A program made the position numbers and the translations under genes. Source: Desulfoscipio sp. XC116 (GTDB taxonomy: Bacteria > Bacillota > Desulfotomaculia > Desulfotomaculales > Desulfallaceae). From it: a stretch of 64,000 bases of DNA. The notes under the pieces were generated by a model. It had not been told where the DNA came from. It saw only the letters and a program-made list of their open reading frames with translations, and made no database searches. Positions 35,437-45,048 of this stretch are shown here, in pieces. Position 1 is the first letter of the stretch. Every line of letters begins with the position of its first letter. The stretch lies in NCBI RefSeq assembly GCF_039851975.1, contig NZ_CP156660.1, positions 2,733,035 to 2,797,034 on the forward strand, written 5' to 3'.

Positions 35437-36621
35437 ATGAGACCAATACAAGTTAAGCCCGGCATTTACTGGGTGGGGGGAATTGATTGGAACCTGCGCT
35501 ATTTTCATGGTTACGTAACACCCCGGGGCACCACCTACAACGCTTACCTGATCATAGATGATAAAATTACCCTGGTAGATACCGTTAAACACTATCTGTT
35601 TGACGAAATGCTAAACAGGATTAAAGAGATTATCGATCCCGCCCGCATTGACTACGTGGTTTCCAACCATGTGGAAATGGACCACTCCGGCGGTCTGCCT
35701 CAAATAATGGAGGTTGCGCCCCACGCCAGAATAGTTACATCACCTCAAGGCAAAAAGGGATTGCAGCGGCATTACAAAAAAGATGACTGGGACTTCATGG
35801 TGGTTAAGTCCGGCGAGGAATTAAACATCGGTGCCCGCACATTAAAATTTGTGCATGTGCCCATGGTGCACTGGCCCGACTCCATGGTTACCTATGTCCC
35901 TGAAGAAAAGCTGCTGCTACCCAACGACGCTTTCGGTCAGCACATCGCCAGCGCAGGCCGTTTCGATGACGAAGTAGGCTGGGACATCGTCCGCGAAGAG
36001 GCATCTACGTATTACGCCAACATAGTGCTGCCCTATGGCGACAATGTACTAAAAGCCTTGGATGTGCTTGCCCAACTGGAGATTGACACTATTGCCCCCA
36101 GTCATGGAGTCATCTGGCGCTCATATATAGACAAGATATTGCCTGTTTACCGCCGCTGGGCCAGCAACGAAACCGAACCCAGGGCACTGATCGTCTATGA
36201 CACCATGTGGGATTCCACCAAGAGAATCGCCCTGGCCTTGCAGGCCGGACTTGAGGACGCAGGTGTGCCGGTTACGGTAAGATTTCTTCAAACCAGCCAT
36301 ATATCTGAGATCATGACCGATTTACTGGTATCCAAGGCTGTATTAATTGGCTCACCTACTTTAAACAACGGCATGCTGCCCACAGTCAGTGCATTTCTCA
36401 CCTATATCAAAGGACTGAGGCCCAAAAAAAGATTTGGTTTTGCCTTCGGTTCTTACGGTTGGGGCGGCCAAGGTGCCCGGGAAGTGGCAGCGGCCATGCA
36501 GGCAATGGGTTTGGAGATGCCCCTGGAGGTTATCAATATTCAATACCTGCCCGACGGCCGGGAACTGGAATCGGTTAGTGATGCAGGCAGAAAGCTGGGC
36601 GAATTAATAACGTTAAAGTAA
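35437..36621 (+). CDS. fprA: Flavodiiron protein (FprA), O2/NO reductase
   Basis: This 394-residue A-type flavoprotein reduces O2 to water or NO to N2O. The N-terminal metallo-beta-lactamase-like domain has the diiron ligands HVEMDH (about residues 83-88), the His in VPMVHWPDS, Asp in LPNDAFGQH and His in APSHGVIW. The C-terminal flavodoxin domain (from about residue 255, ALIVYDTMWDST) binds FMN, with GSPTLNNGMLP and FGSYGWGGQG loops. AAGG lies about 6 bases before the ATG. Electrons should come from the Hrb protein encoded at 38102. First gene of a five-gene cluster. Confidence 0.95.
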   Translation: MRPIQVKPGIYWVGGIDWNLRYFHGYVTPRGTTYNAYLIIDDKITLVDTVKHYLFDEMLNRIKEIIDPARIDYVVSNHVEMDHSGGLPQIMEVAPHARIVTSPQGKKGLQRHYKKDDWDFMVVKSGEELNIGARTLKFVHVPMVHWPDSMVTYVPEEKLLLPNDAFGQHIASAGRFDDEVGWDIVREEASTYYANIVLPYGDNVLKALDVLAQLEIDTIAPSHGVIWRSYIDKILPVYRRWASNETEPRALIVYDTMWDSTKRIALALQAGLEDAGVPVTVRFLQTSHISEIMTDLLVSKAVLIGSPTLNNGMLPTVSAFLTYIKGLRPKKRFGFAFGSYGWGGQGAREVAAAMQAMGLEMPLEVINIQYLPDGRELESVSDAGRKLGELITLK

Positions 36622-36716
36622 TCTCCCGTATACATTAAGCTACTGCCCCGGCCCATGTGCCGGTGAGAAAACAATTTCAACTAATCAAAAAAATAATTAT
36701 CTATGAGGAGGTTTTC

Positions 36717-37094
36717 ATGATGACTGAATTAAGACAAATTTACAAATGTAATGTTTGCGGCAATATCGTGGAAATTTTGCATGCGGGTAAGGGACAACTC
36801 GTCTGCTGCAACAAACCCATGATACTGCTGGCGGAAAACACTGTGGATGCTGCCAGGGAAAAACACGTACCGGTGATCGAAAAAGCCGACGGCAAGGTAA
36901 CGGTCAAAGTAGGCGACGTGGCGCACCCCATGGAAGAAAAACATTTCATCGAGTGGATTGAGATTATTGCGGATGGCCAAACCTACAGGCAGTTTTTAAA
37001 CCCCGGCGACAAACCCGAGGCGATATTTAATGTAAGCGCCGACAACATTACAGCCAGGGCATACTGCAACCTACACGGCAACTGGAAGGCATAA
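36717..37094 (+). CDS. dfx: Desulfoferrodoxin (superoxide reductase)
   Basis: This 125-residue two-iron protein reduces superoxide to hydrogen peroxide. The N-terminal desulforedoxin-like centre I is CNVCG, then CC after about 16 residues (QLVCCNKPM), and centre II uses [13 protein letters not shown] and C-terminal CNLHGNW (4 His, 1 Cys). ATG 36717 follows GAGGAGG; ATG 36720 is an alternative. It lies 95 bases after fprA and before a rubredoxin, its usual electron donor, in the same orientation. Length is normal for 2Fe-SOR. Confidence 0.95.
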   Translation: MMTELRQIYKCNVCGNIVEILHAGKGQLVCCNKPMILLAENTVDAAREKHVPVIEKADGKVTVKVGDVAHPMEEKHFIEWIEIIADGQTYRQFLNPGDKPEAIFNVSADNITARAYCNLHGNWKA

Positions 37095-37192
37095 ACCGCC
37101 TTCGTGCGCAAGCTCGGGGACAGGTAATTCCCGATACCCGATAAAGTTTCCCTTAAACACGATTAGCAATTGATAAAGGAGATGTACTCAAC

Positions 37193-37384
37193 GTGGATAA
37201 ATGGGTGTGCGAGCTGTGCGGTTATATATATGACCCGGCCCAAGGCACCGATGAAACAGCACCAGGCATTCCGTTCGAAGAGCTGCCCGATGACTGGGTG
37301 TGTCCGGAATGCCTGGCGGAAAAGGACCGCTTTGTTATCGAATACCAGGCCCACCAAGCAATGAGAAACAATCCCAGAGGTTAA
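37193..37384 (+). CDS. Rubredoxin
   Basis: A 63-residue one-iron electron carrier: [13 protein letters not shown] near the start and [11 protein letters not shown] at about residue 41 supply the four cysteines, with the conserved [16 protein letters not shown] block. It has a C-terminal extension ([12 protein letters not shown]) of about 10 residues beyond the standard fold. Start is GTG 37193 after AAAGGAGATG. It should carry electrons to desulfoferrodoxin, rubrerythrin or FprA encoded on either side. Confidence 0.94.
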   Translation: MDKWVCELCGYIYDPAQGTDETAPGIPFEELPDDWVCPECLAEKDRFVIEYQAHQAMRNNPRG

Positions 37385-37449
37385 TCAGCAACCTGACCGG
37401 TCCCATGGCCGGCAGCCTATATAATAACAATTGTAAAGGAGAGACTATT

Positions 37450-38022
37450 TTGCAAATCAAAGGAACCCGTACTGAAAAAAACCTTCTCACCGCCTTTGCG
37501 GGAGAATCCCAAGCCAGAAATCGCTATAATTATTTTGCCGGCGCAGCTAAAAAAGAAGGTTACGAGCAAATCGCGGCTGTATTCGCGGAAACAGCGGATC
37601 ATGAAAAGGAACATGCCAAGCGCCTGTTTAAATTTTTACAAGGCGGGGATGTGGAAATTACCGCTGCCTTTCCCGCGGGGATTATCGGCACTACAATAGA
37701 AAACCTACAAGCTTCCGCAGCCGGAGAAAACCACGAGCATGCCGAAATGTACCCCGAATTTGCTAAAATCGCGGAAGAAGAAGGCTTCCCGCAAATTGCC
37801 GCTGTATTCAGAGCCATTGCGATAGCTGAAGACGGTCATGAAAAACGGTTCCGCGCTCTTTTGGAAAACATTCAACAGGACAAAGTTTTTCAGCGGTCTG
37901 AAAAGGTAACCTGGAAATGCCGCAATTGCGGTTACCTGCATGAAGGTACCCAGGCTCCCGAAAGCTGCCCGGCCTGTGCTCACCCCAAAAGCTATTATGA
38001 GCTATGGCGCCCCAATTACTAA
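37450..38022 (+). CDS. rbr: Rubrerythrin (peroxidase)
   Basis: This 190-residue non-haem diiron protein reduces hydrogen peroxide to water. The four-helix domain carries ExxR/ExxH ligand motifs ([44 protein letters not shown]) and the C-terminal rubredoxin-like domain has CRNCG and CPACAHPK. The start is TTG 37450 ([13 protein letters not shown], the typical rubrerythrin opening), with AAAGGAGAG 7 bases upstream; the 50 residues further upstream are out of family. It sits 65 bases after rubredoxin. Confidence 0.95.
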   Translation: MQIKGTRTEKNLLTAFAGESQARNRYNYFAGAAKKEGYEQIAAVFAETADHEKEHAKRLFKFLQGGDVEITAAFPAGIIGTTIENLQASAAGENHEHAEMYPEFAKIAEEEGFPQIAAVFRAIAIAEDGHEKRFRALLENIQQDKVFQRSEKVTWKCRNCGYLHEGTQAPESCPACAHPKSYYELWRPNY

Positions 38023-38101
38023 TTAACACATGACCATCATGCTATTAAGGTAACCTTATATACCAGCATTTAAATACTTTTTATTCGAGGAGGTATAGCC
38101 A

Positions 38102-38788
38102 TTGGATTTAAAAGCTTTGCACAAAATCAGCTACGGCCTTTATATTATAACATCGAGAAAAGACGGGCAGATTAATGGTCAGATAGCCAACACGGTTTTT
38201 CAAATTTCCAGTGATCCCCCTACCGTAGCGGTAAGTATTAATAAGCAAAATTTGACCAACGAATTTATCAGGAAGAGTAAAGTTTTCGGAGTATCCATAC
38301 TGGCTCAGGAAGCCCCCCTGTCACTGATCGGACAATTTGGCTTTAAATCCGGCAGAGATATTGATAAATTCAAGGATATTAACTACAAATCAGGTACCAC
38401 TGGGGTGCCCTGTATATCAGATCATGTGTTGGCCTGTTTGGAAGCCGAGGTTATCAATGAGGTGGATGCCGGAACACACCATATATTCATCGGCCGGATA
38501 ACCAACGCCGAAGTACTTTTAGAAGGCGTTCCCATGACCTATGCCCATTACCACCAGGTGAAGAGGGGATCAGTACCCCAAACCGCCCCGGTTTACGTGC
38601 CAAAACAAACTGGAAGGGAAGAAAAAATGGATAAATACGTATGTGATGTTTGCGGCTATGTTTACGATCCGGATCAAGGCGACCCCGAAAATGGCATCGC
38701 CCCCGGTACTCCATTCGATAAGCTGCCGGAAGACTGGACTTGTCCGGTATGCGGTGCGGGTAAAAATGAATTCTCACCGGAAAGTTAA
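38102..38788 (+). CDS. hrb: Flavin reductase-rubredoxin fusion (high-molecular-weight rubredoxin, Hrb)
   Basis: This 228-residue fusion has an FMN-binding flavin reductase-like domain (residues 1-160; [38 protein letters not shown]) joined by a linker to a rubredoxin domain (about 177-228; [20 protein letters not shown]). In Moorella thermoacetica the equivalent Hrb passes electrons from NADH to FprA. The start is TTG 38102 after GAGGAGGT. It closes the oxygen-defence cluster; no hairpin terminator follows directly, but element M2 with its hairpin lies about 140 bases on. Confidence 0.93.
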   Translation: MDLKALHKISYGLYIITSRKDGQINGQIANTVFQISSDPPTVAVSINKQNLTNEFIRKSKVFGVSILAQEAPLSLIGQFGFKSGRDIDKFKDINYKSGTTGVPCISDHVLACLEAEVINEVDAGTHHIFIGRITNAEVLLEGVPMTYAHYHQVKRGSVPQTAPVYVPKQTGREEKMDKYVCDVCGYVYDPDQGDPENGIAPGTPFDKLPEDWTCPVCGAGKNEFSPES

Positions 38789-38930
38789 TAACCATGACCG
38801 TTAATTGTCCGATATTACTCCGATAGCCCTCACCAGGGTGACAGCAATACCGCTGCTCCAGCCGATACGCTACTGATATGCGTCCGATCACTGAGCGCGA
38901 ACTATGAAGTTTACCATTTAACCCTTTCCC

Positions 38931-39035
38931 AAAGAGAGTGTCGCAAAACTACTTTCTCAGAGTAGTGAGCAACGCTCTCTTTCCCTATGTAAAATTAGAG
39001 ATAGCGGATTATTCCGGTAATAATCCGCTATCTCT
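38931..39035 (+). repeat. MITE-like element, copy M2 (right end not seen), with terminator hairpin
   Basis: Left end AAAGAGAGTGTCGCAAAAC at 38931 matches M1 and M3. The basal stem pairs GAGAG with CTCTC where M1 has GGGGG with CTCCC, so both arms changed together. A 17-bp perfect hairpin (38997-39013 with 39019-39035) follows and could terminate transcription. The rest of the 477-base gap up to 39265 shows nothing clear. Confidence 0.6.
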
Positions 39036-39265
39036 CTCTTGATACCTGCATCTGCAATATCGGCCATGCTAGCGGGCAGACACAATTCCGCCAAGGACTT
39101 ATTTTACAATAAATGGCTGTTACTGTTATTATTTTCCCGGCAGTTTTAGCGGCGAGTACAACCCGGGGCTAAAAAAGATTGGTTTATTTACTTGCCCTAT
39201 GGTTACCTTGTTTGTTATAGTGCAGATAAATGACTCTTAACTCACAAAAGAAGGAATTAATAACT

Positions 39266-40000
39266 ATGGAACAGCCTATTAACCGGCGATTACGGGAAAT
39301 TGACATACTCAGAGGTATAGCTCTGGCATTGATGATTGTCTATCATCTTCTTTACGACCTAAATGTGTTTTTCAACTTTAGCATAGCTTACGATAAAGGT
39401 TTATTTTACTTGACGGGTAAATCAGCTGCCGTATTGTTTATTCTGGTAGCCGGAATTAGCAGTTCTTTTAGCAGAAATAATATCTATAGAGGTCTAAAAT
39501 TAATTACCTGGGGCTGCGTTATTTTTCTAATAACCTATATAGTTGTGCCGGGCTCTAATATTGTGTTTGGAATATTACAGTTTTTAGGCGTTTGCCTGCT
39601 ACTTTACCCAATGTTTAAAAATATTTCTTCTTCTGTACTGGCTGCGGCAGGTACGGCTATTATTCTAATTGATGAATTTATTGCGCAATTATCAGTCAGT
39701 CAAAACTGGCTTGTGCCACTGGGATTTAGGGAGCCAAGTTTTTCTTCCGTAGATTACTTTCCATTAATCCCCTGGCTCGGCGTGTTTCTATGGGGATTAT
39801 CAATAAGCAAGATAATCTACAAACAGAAAAATAGCCTAATCAAAGCAGAAAATAAGCTTTTCAAGCCCTTTTCCGCTATCGGAAAACATACGCTTGTTAT
39901 TTATCTTGTCCACCAACCCATTATTATGGCTGCTTTGTATTTAATAATCGACCCCATAGATTTTTTTAATATGTTTGAAAATATTTGGGCAACAAGTTAA
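39266..40000 (+). CDS. Heparan-alpha-glucosaminide N-acetyltransferase-like membrane protein (DUF1624)
   Basis: This 244-residue polytopic protein has about seven membrane helices and the DUF1624 opening RLREIDILRGIALALMIVYHLLYDL, where the His in VYHLL is the presumed acyl-acceptor site, plus the C-terminal GKHTLVIYLVHQPII motif. Related proteins transfer acyl groups to sugars across the membrane; the substrate here is unknown. ATG 39266 is chosen (AAGAAGGA about 11 bases upstream); an ATG at 39230 has no ribosome-binding site. It shows no functional tie to its neighbours. Confidence 0.75.
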   Translation: MEQPINRRLREIDILRGIALALMIVYHLLYDLNVFFNFSIAYDKGLFYLTGKSAAVLFILVAGISSSFSRNNIYRGLKLITWGCVIFLITYIVVPGSNIVFGILQFLGVCLLLYPMFKNISSSVLAAAGTAIILIDEFIAQLSVSQNWLVPLGFREPSFSSVDYFPLIPWLGVFLWGLSISKIIYKQKNSLIKAENKLFKPFSAIGKHTLVIYLVHQPIIMAALYLIIDPIDFFNMFENIWATS

Positions 40001-40088
40001 TTACCCCACAGAAAACATTATTGTCTTTTTAAAATGCAAAGCCTAAATTTAAACGGACTTGTTCAATAAAACGGATGTGAGGGATACT

Positions 40089-40757
40089 ATGAAAACCTTT
40101 GGACTTTTTTTGATTATCTCCATGCTTACCCGCAACCCACTGCTGGCATTACTAATTATCATTTTAATTTATGTGTTCATTGACCGTAGTTTTATAGGTA
40201 TTTTACCCGATTTCGCGGCCCCCCTGCGCCGGAAGAAAAGGCAGGGCGAGCTGCAACGCGAAGTTGAAGTTAACCCCCACAATGCCAACGCCCGTATGGA
40301 ACTGGGTGAGCTGTACTTTGAGCGAGGCGACTATAACCGGGCAGTGGAACAGCTGCAAAAGGCGCTGTTAAAAATGGAAGACTCGGCACTGGCCCATTTT
40401 TACCTGGGGGCTTCCATGCTACGCTTGGGCCGGGCGGAGGGGCTAAAAGAGGTTGCCAGGGCCATACAAATTAACCCCAAAGTGGCCCAAGGCTATCCCT
40501 ATTTTTACTTGATAAAATATGGGAGTAAGGATAACAGTGCACAAACAGCAGAGCTGCAAGGAAACTTATTGCGCTATGGCTCGGTGAGAACATTTTACGA
40601 GGCCGGTAAATATTTTAGGAGCGCGGGGCAGCCGGATATGGCCGGCAGGTTTTTTAAAGAAGTGCTGGATATTTACCGCATTTCCTCCCCCACCATGCGC
40701 CGCAAATTCCGCCGCATGGCCCTGTACGCCAAGTTATTCGGCGGCGGGAAAAAATGA
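40089..40757 (+). CDS. Membrane-anchored TPR protein
   Basis: This 222-residue protein has an N-terminal hydrophobic region (residues 3-40, one or two helices) and a cytoplasmic tetratricopeptide domain: NANARMELGELYFERGDYNRAVEQLQKAL and SALAHFYLGASMLRLGRAEGLKEVARAI are clear TPR units, followed by less regular helices. It probably scaffolds a membrane complex; partner unknown. ATG 40089 has GAGGG 6 bases upstream. Its TGA stop lies inside the left end of a three-hairpin repeat (AAAATGAACC), as also seen for the response regulator at 50773. Confidence 0.75.
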   Translation: MKTFGLFLIISMLTRNPLLALLIIILIYVFIDRSFIGILPDFAAPLRRKKRQGELQREVEVNPHNANARMELGELYFERGDYNRAVEQLQKALLKMEDSALAHFYLGASMLRLGRAEGLKEVARAIQINPKVAQGYPYFYLIKYGSKDNSAQTAELQGNLLRYGSVRTFYEAGKYFRSAGQPDMAGRFFKEVLDIYRISSPTMRRKFRRMALYAKLFGGGKK

Positions 40758-40894
40758 ACCCGTTCAGCTAAAACTGAACATCGGGACTTCAGATGGGGGA
40801 TTCTACCCCACCTGAAGTAAATTTACAAAAAGCCGCCGCACTATGAACTATTTAGCCCGTTGTGCAGCAGCCCCTCTTGAAATTTAATAAAAAG
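40754..40894 (+). repeat. Three-hairpin repeat, copy D, interrupted by MITE sequence
   Basis: Hairpins 1 and 2 are intact (40759-40818). In place of hairpin 3 there is a block (about 40821-40876) matching the right half of MITE copy M4 in opposite orientation (GCACTATGAACTATTTAGCC core), and then the normal repeat end resumes as CTTGAAATTTAATAAAA (40875-40892). Confidence 0.75.
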
Positions 40895-40929
40895 CAGTGC
40901 CCGGCAGTCATTATAACAATGCCAGGCAC
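40885..40929 (-). terminator. Rho-independent terminator of the histidine kinase operon
   Basis: On the minus strand GTGCCTGGCA (40929-40920) pairs with TGCCGGGCAC (40907-40898), one mismatch, followed by a T-rich run (CTTTTTATTAAA). It begins 7 bases after the kinase stop codon. Confidence 0.75.
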
Positions 40930-40935
40930 AACACG

Positions 40936-42900
40936 TTACTCTCTCAACCACAAAGGTATTTCCACCATCACTTTAAATAAATCACCATCAATTTCTATCT
41001 TAAACCTACCGCCCTGTATATTTGTTAAGCTCTGAGCAATAGAAAGCCCCAATCCCGATCCTTCCGTCGTCCTTGATGCATCACCTCGGACAAAACGTTC
41101 CGTTAATTGTTCGGGCGGGATATCCAGGGGATTGGCGGATATGTTTTTTATAGTTAACAAGCCATATAGTTCACTTTCACCAATATTGATATATACTCTT
41201 GAATGCGGCATTGAATACTTTACTACATTTGACAACAAATTCTCAACAATACGCCACATATGCTTTCCATCAGCAGATACGAATGTTTTTTTATCGTCGT
41301 CATTGACGTGTATGTCCAGTTCCGCTTTTTTTATTCTTTCCTCATACTCACCACACGCTTGTATAACAAGTTCATGCAAATCAACTTTTTCCGCATGCAC
41401 ATTAACATTACCGCTGGAAGCCTTGCTCGCTTCAATCAAATCTTCAATTAATTGCTTTAACCTGGCTGATTTTTCTTCTAAGATATAAACGTATTTATCC
41501 GCCTCCCCATTATTTAAATCTTCTTTCTTAAGTAAGTCCACGTAATTAATAATTGAAGTCAGCGGTGTTTTTAGATCGTGGGATACATTGGCTATAAGGT
41601 CGGTTTTCATACGTTCACCTTTTATAGCCTCGGCGACGGCCTTTTTCATTCCCCCCTGGATACTCCGGATATTTTTGGCGAAACCCGAGAAAGCCACCGA
41701 CATTTGAGAGTTATCTAATGCATAGTCTAAATTTCCAGTTGATATTTCTTGTGTAGCTTCCATAATATGCGTCAGGGACAAGAGGGATTTGGCTGCAAAG
41801 TAAATGGCGGCAGTATTAAAGGGGATTAATAGAAAGACAGCGACTATAAATCCCTCATCCGAGTTGGCGTCGGCAGCTGCAACAAATAAAATGCCGTTAA
41901 TCACTCCATATCCTATAAGCAATAACAGCGTCCATACTTTAAAAGTTTTTCCGTTAAAGCACAAATCAAAAATTTTGTAGCATAATGTATTACTAAATAT
42001 TTGCCCGCTTTTGATCTGCCTGATCATTGATAATACATAGCTCAAACCAATCAAAATATCTATTCCAAAGACTAAAGCCACTATAAACATTATCACTTGA
42101 TTGTGCAATGAATATGACATTGAGGTTACGATAGCTACCGAAATCACCGCGGCGATAAATACCAGTACGGAGTATACATCTGTGTAAATCCGGTCTGTAA
42201 ACGATAAGGCTATTTTCCCTCCCTTTTCCCGACGTCCGGTAACAACTACCAGGTAGATGAATGATAAAAACATCAGGATGGTTGATGAAACCAACAAAAT
42301 AGCAACATAGGTTGATACTGTTTTAGCCTTGGTGAAGTTAATGTAGCTATCATAAAATTCGTCTCCCGGTTTTAACGGTTCGATAACGGCCGCATAAACC
42401 TCATACGGTGCCTCCGTCAACATTTGCCCAATGTTATGATCAAATCGATAATCCGGTTCATATGTCCACTGGTTATAATATACAACGGTAGGCTGTTTTT
42501 TTATTAAAGCAATGGCATCACCGGTCTTTATATTGGTAAAAACTTCTCCTGTCTGGGTATTTTTAAAATAGTAAGCAAAATTCACCATATCGGAAAGACT
42601 CTTCTTTAGAAGGTAATAACGCTGCAAGTTACTCTTGACAACATCCTTCGCATCGCCGGATGATCTAATATTTGCTTCACTCTTAAGTTTAACGTTAAAT
42701 TCCAGCACATTACTGACCAATGTACTAAATTCATTCTTATACTGGTAAGTATCGTAATAGCCTTTATTATTTATTGTGTCATGATAATACAATAGAAACA
42801 CGGCACTTCCGGCAGCACACATAATACAAAGCCATACAACAACGAAAGCAGCAACTTCTGCGCCAATCGAATATTTAATACTTTTCAATTTTATATCCAA
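40936..42900 (-). CDS. Membrane sensor histidine kinase
   Basis: This 654-residue kinase has a first membrane helix (about 12-36), an extracytoplasmic sensor region (about 37-200), then about five more helices to residue 370, a HAMP-like linker, HisKA with phospho-acceptor His in NVSHDLKTPLTSI (about 440) and a HATPase domain ending GSGLGLSIAQSLTNIQGG. The signal is unknown. It overlaps the response regulator gene by 26 bases, so the two form one transcript with the regulator first. The multi-helix sensor plus soluble loop resembles kinases that sense envelope or peptide stress, but this is not firm. Confidence 0.88.
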   Translation of the reverse strand: MDIKLKSIKYSIGAEVAAFVVVWLCIMCAAGSAVFLLYYHDTINNKGYYDTYQYKNEFSTLVSNVLEFNVKLKSEANIRSSGDAKDVVKSNLQRYYLLKKSLSDMVNFAYYFKNTQTGEVFTNIKTGDAIALIKKQPTVVYYNQWTYEPDYRFDHNIGQMLTEAPYEVYAAVIEPLKPGDEFYDSYINFTKAKTVSTYVAILLVSSTILMFLSFIYLVVVTGRREKGGKIALSFTDRIYTDVYSVLVFIAAVISVAIVTSMSYSLHNQVIMFIVALVFGIDILIGLSYVLSMIRQIKSGQIFSNTLCYKIFDLCFNGKTFKVWTLLLLIGYGVINGILFVAAADANSDEGFIVAVFLLIPFNTAAIYFAAKSLLSLTHIMEATQEISTGNLDYALDNSQMSVAFSGFAKNIRSIQGGMKKAVAEAIKGERMKTDLIANVSHDLKTPLTSIINYVDLLKKEDLNNGEADKYVYILEEKSARLKQLIEDLIEASKASSGNVNVHAEKVDLHELVIQACGEYEERIKKAELDIHVNDDDKKTFVSADGKHMWRIVENLLSNVVKYSMPHSRVYINIGESELYGLLTIKNISANPLDIPPEQLTERFVRGDASRTTEGSGLGLSIAQSLTNIQGGRFKIEIDGDLFKVMVEIPLWLRE

Positions 42901-43570
42901 TACCCCATACCACCTTCAAATATTTTGGTTCCTTAGGATTAATTTCTATTTTTTCTCTAATGCGCCTTATATGTACCGGAACGGTATTTTCCGCGGAATA
43001 TGACGGTTCATTCCAGACATGTTCATAAATTTGTCCGGTTGAAAATACATGGCCCATGTTTCTCATAAGAAACAACATAATACCATATTCAGTGGCGGTC
43101 AGCTTAACAACGTCCCCATCTACCCTTAATTCCTTTGCTTCCGGGTCAATCTCCAAACTGCCCGTTTTCAGAATATTACTTTGGGGAGCCAAACTGCCCA
43201 GCGCGGTGTAACGGCGCATTTGTGATTTTACTCTGGCCATTAGCTCTAACGGATTAAACGGTTTTGTTACATAATCATCCGCGCCAAAGTTCAGACCGGT
43301 GATTTTATCCGTATCCTCCGATTTGGCTGATAATATGATGATAGGTATATTTAGCTCCTCACGAATTTTTATGGTTGTCGCAAGACCATCCAGTTCGGGC
43401 ATCATAATGTCCAATAAAACCAAGTGAATATTATGCTCGGATAAAGCTTTTAAAGCCTGGGTTCCTGTATAAGCTTTTATTACTCCATAATTTTCGTGTT
43501 TTAAGTATATTTCCAAAGCATCAACTATGGCGGTATCGTCATCGCACACCAAGATATTCAGTCTGTCCAC
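42875..43570 (-). CDS. OmpR/PhoB-type response regulator
   Basis: This 231-residue regulator has an N-terminal receiver (ILVCDDDTAIVDAL, phospho-acceptor Asp in LVLLDIMMPELDG, Lys in YVTKPFNP) and a C-terminal winged helix (LTATEYGIMLFLMRNMGHVFS, VPVHIRRIREKIE). It should be phosphorylated by the overlapping kinase. GTG 43570 is chosen because GAGGTG lies 6 bases upstream; the GTG at 43579 is part of that ribosome-binding site. Target genes are not apparent; the 310-base gap upstream holds its promoter and the terminator at 43784. Confidence 0.93.
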   Translation of the reverse strand: MDRLNILVCDDDTAIVDALEIYLKHENYGVIKAYTGTQALKALSEHNIHLVLLDIMMPELDGLATTIKIREELNIPIIILSAKSEDTDKITGLNFGADDYVTKPFNPLELMARVKSQMRRYTALGSLAPQSNILKTGSLEIDPEAKELRVDGDVVKLTATEYGIMLFLMRNMGHVFSTGQIYEHVWNEPSYSAENTVPVHIRRIREKIEINPKEPKYLKVVWGIGYKIEKY

Positions 43571-43783
43571 TAAAATCACCTCATTATCCTGTTTTTAATA
43601 GTACACCCAAATCACCTGCCTTTAAAATAATTCTGACAGGTCAAATTTACGAAACACTGGATAAAAATCTTAAGATTTTCTTAAGATTAAGTGTTTATTT
43701 AACAAAACTAAAAGCAGGCGAAAACCATTGTCCATATTGGCATATAGAAAATATGGCTTAACTGCGAAAAACGCGCCTAAAAT

Positions 43784-43824
43784 AAAAAAACCGTCTTATG
43801 CTGAAAAAATGCAGCGTAAGACGG
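43784..43824 (-). terminator. Rho-independent terminator
   Basis: 43791-43803 (CCGTCTTATGCTG) pairs with 43812-43824 with one G-T pair; the seven A residues at 43784-43790 make a T run on the minus strand. It ends the small winged-helix gene. Confidence 0.8.
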
Positions 43825-43880
43825 CAAGCCGCCATGGATAAGGGTTTATAATATTGTATTTTCTTGACACCACATAAATT

Positions 43881-44060
43881 TTATTCACCTAAAGCATAGT
43901 AGCACCTTTTGGGCGTCGCTATTTTGCCTTCTTTTTTTAAAGCCTTGATAGCCTTATCAACTTCCTTTTTATCAATGCCCGCAACTTCCGCAATATCCCC
44001 CGCTTTTAACGGCTCTTTAGCGCCTGCCAAGGCTTTCAGCACCATCTCGTTTGTACTCAT
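43881..44060 (-). CDS. Small winged-helix DNA-binding protein
   Basis: A 59-residue protein that is almost wholly one helix-turn-helix: MVLKALAGAKEPLKAGDIAEVAGIDKKEVDKAIKALKKEGKI followed by the wing PKRCYYALGE. Similar single-domain ArsR/MarR-like proteins occur in anaerobic bacteria and archaea; their role is unclear. ATG 44060 is used, with GGGAG about 9 bases upstream; upstream in-frame ATGs lack family similarity. It has its own terminator, so it is monocistronic. Confidence 0.75.
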   Translation of the reverse strand: MSTNEMVLKALAGAKEPLKAGDIAEVAGIDKKEVDKAIKALKKEGKIATPKRCYYALGE

Positions 44061-44210
44061 TTTGCCACACTCCCTATAACTTTTAGTAGATCGCTGTAGA
44101 GTTATTATATAACATTTTCTCATTTTATAGCCCATAACATACGGGTAAAAACCTAGTAAGAAAACAGCACAGCGCCATAAGCACTTGCCATAAAATAACC
44201 ATCCGCCTTG

Positions 44211-44951
44211 CTAGGCCAAATATAAGTCCACCTGATTCTCAAGTGATTTGATCTCCTCCTCATTTAGTTGGCGACCGAGGAAACTCTGCAAAGCCTTTAT
44301 CGAGGCCCCCAATGCCACTCGCCGCACATCCACACCGGTGGTCTTTGTGGGTGCCGGACGAGCGCCGGTTTCGTACTTGGACGATGGGAGACCCGGTCCC
44401 CGGTTCGCTGATTCAATATCAAAATGCATGTTATATTCCAAAGAACGGTCATCTTCCCGCGTCATCAAATCCTTAGCACGTTTCCCGCCCGAAGCCGGTT
44501 TATCGGCATAATCATTGTCCGTGGCTGGCCCCGGTTCATTTTCAATGTCAAATGGTACCGCCGTACTTCCCTCAAAACGGGCAGGCCGACCTTCAGCCGG
44601 CTCTTCCACGGAATGTTTATCATCCCCCTCGCTACTGCCCGGTATCTTTTCACCCTCCGTTAATTGCTTTTTTATCAACCGCTGTGCCCTGGACTTTTCC
44701 CTTTTCTGCACATAAATTGAAAAAGCACTGGCTATCTCCTCTTCCACCTGCAATACTTCCACCCTGTGCTGCTCAATAAGAACAGCGTTTTTAGCCGCCT
44801 TGCCCTCCAACATCTCCAGCAAATCAATTTGGTTGGCAATTAATGCCTGCAGAGACGGCGAAACTTTTACCGGCACTTTCATTAAATCCTTGTCCACCTG
44901 GTGACCGGATGGTGTGAAAATATTTTCCTGCTGTTTATTTTTCTTGGTCAA
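44211..44951 (-). CDS. Hypothetical protein, mostly disordered
   Basis: This 246-residue protein is not recognised. It has a helical N-terminal half (LQALIANQIDLLEMLEGKAAKNAVLIEQ, probably coiled coil), a long charged, Gly/Pro/Glu-rich middle that looks disordered (about 105-200) and a short C-terminal helical domain (VALGASIKALQSFLGRQLNEEEIKSLENQVDLYL). Codon use is like the neighbours. It has no signal peptide or membrane helix. It may be an adaptor or spore-associated protein, but nothing in the context supports a choice. Confidence 0.55.
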   Translation of the reverse strand: MTKKNKQQENIFTPSGHQVDKDLMKVPVKVSPSLQALIANQIDLLEMLEGKAAKNAVLIEQHRVEVLQVEEEIASAFSIYVQKREKSRAQRLIKKQLTEGEKIPGSSEGDDKHSVEEPAEGRPARFEGSTAVPFDIENEPGPATDNDYADKPASGGKRAKDLMTREDDRSLEYNMHFDIESANRGPGLPSSKYETGARPAPTKTTGVDVRRVALGASIKALQSFLGRQLNEEEIKSLENQVDLYLA

Positions 44952-45048
44952 CGTTTACACTCCTATCAACGAGATTTGCCTTTCAGCTGTGGGCTTTATG
45001 GTGATTTAGCTTTAGAGGTCCTTGATAAATTTAAAAGGTATCAAGGCA

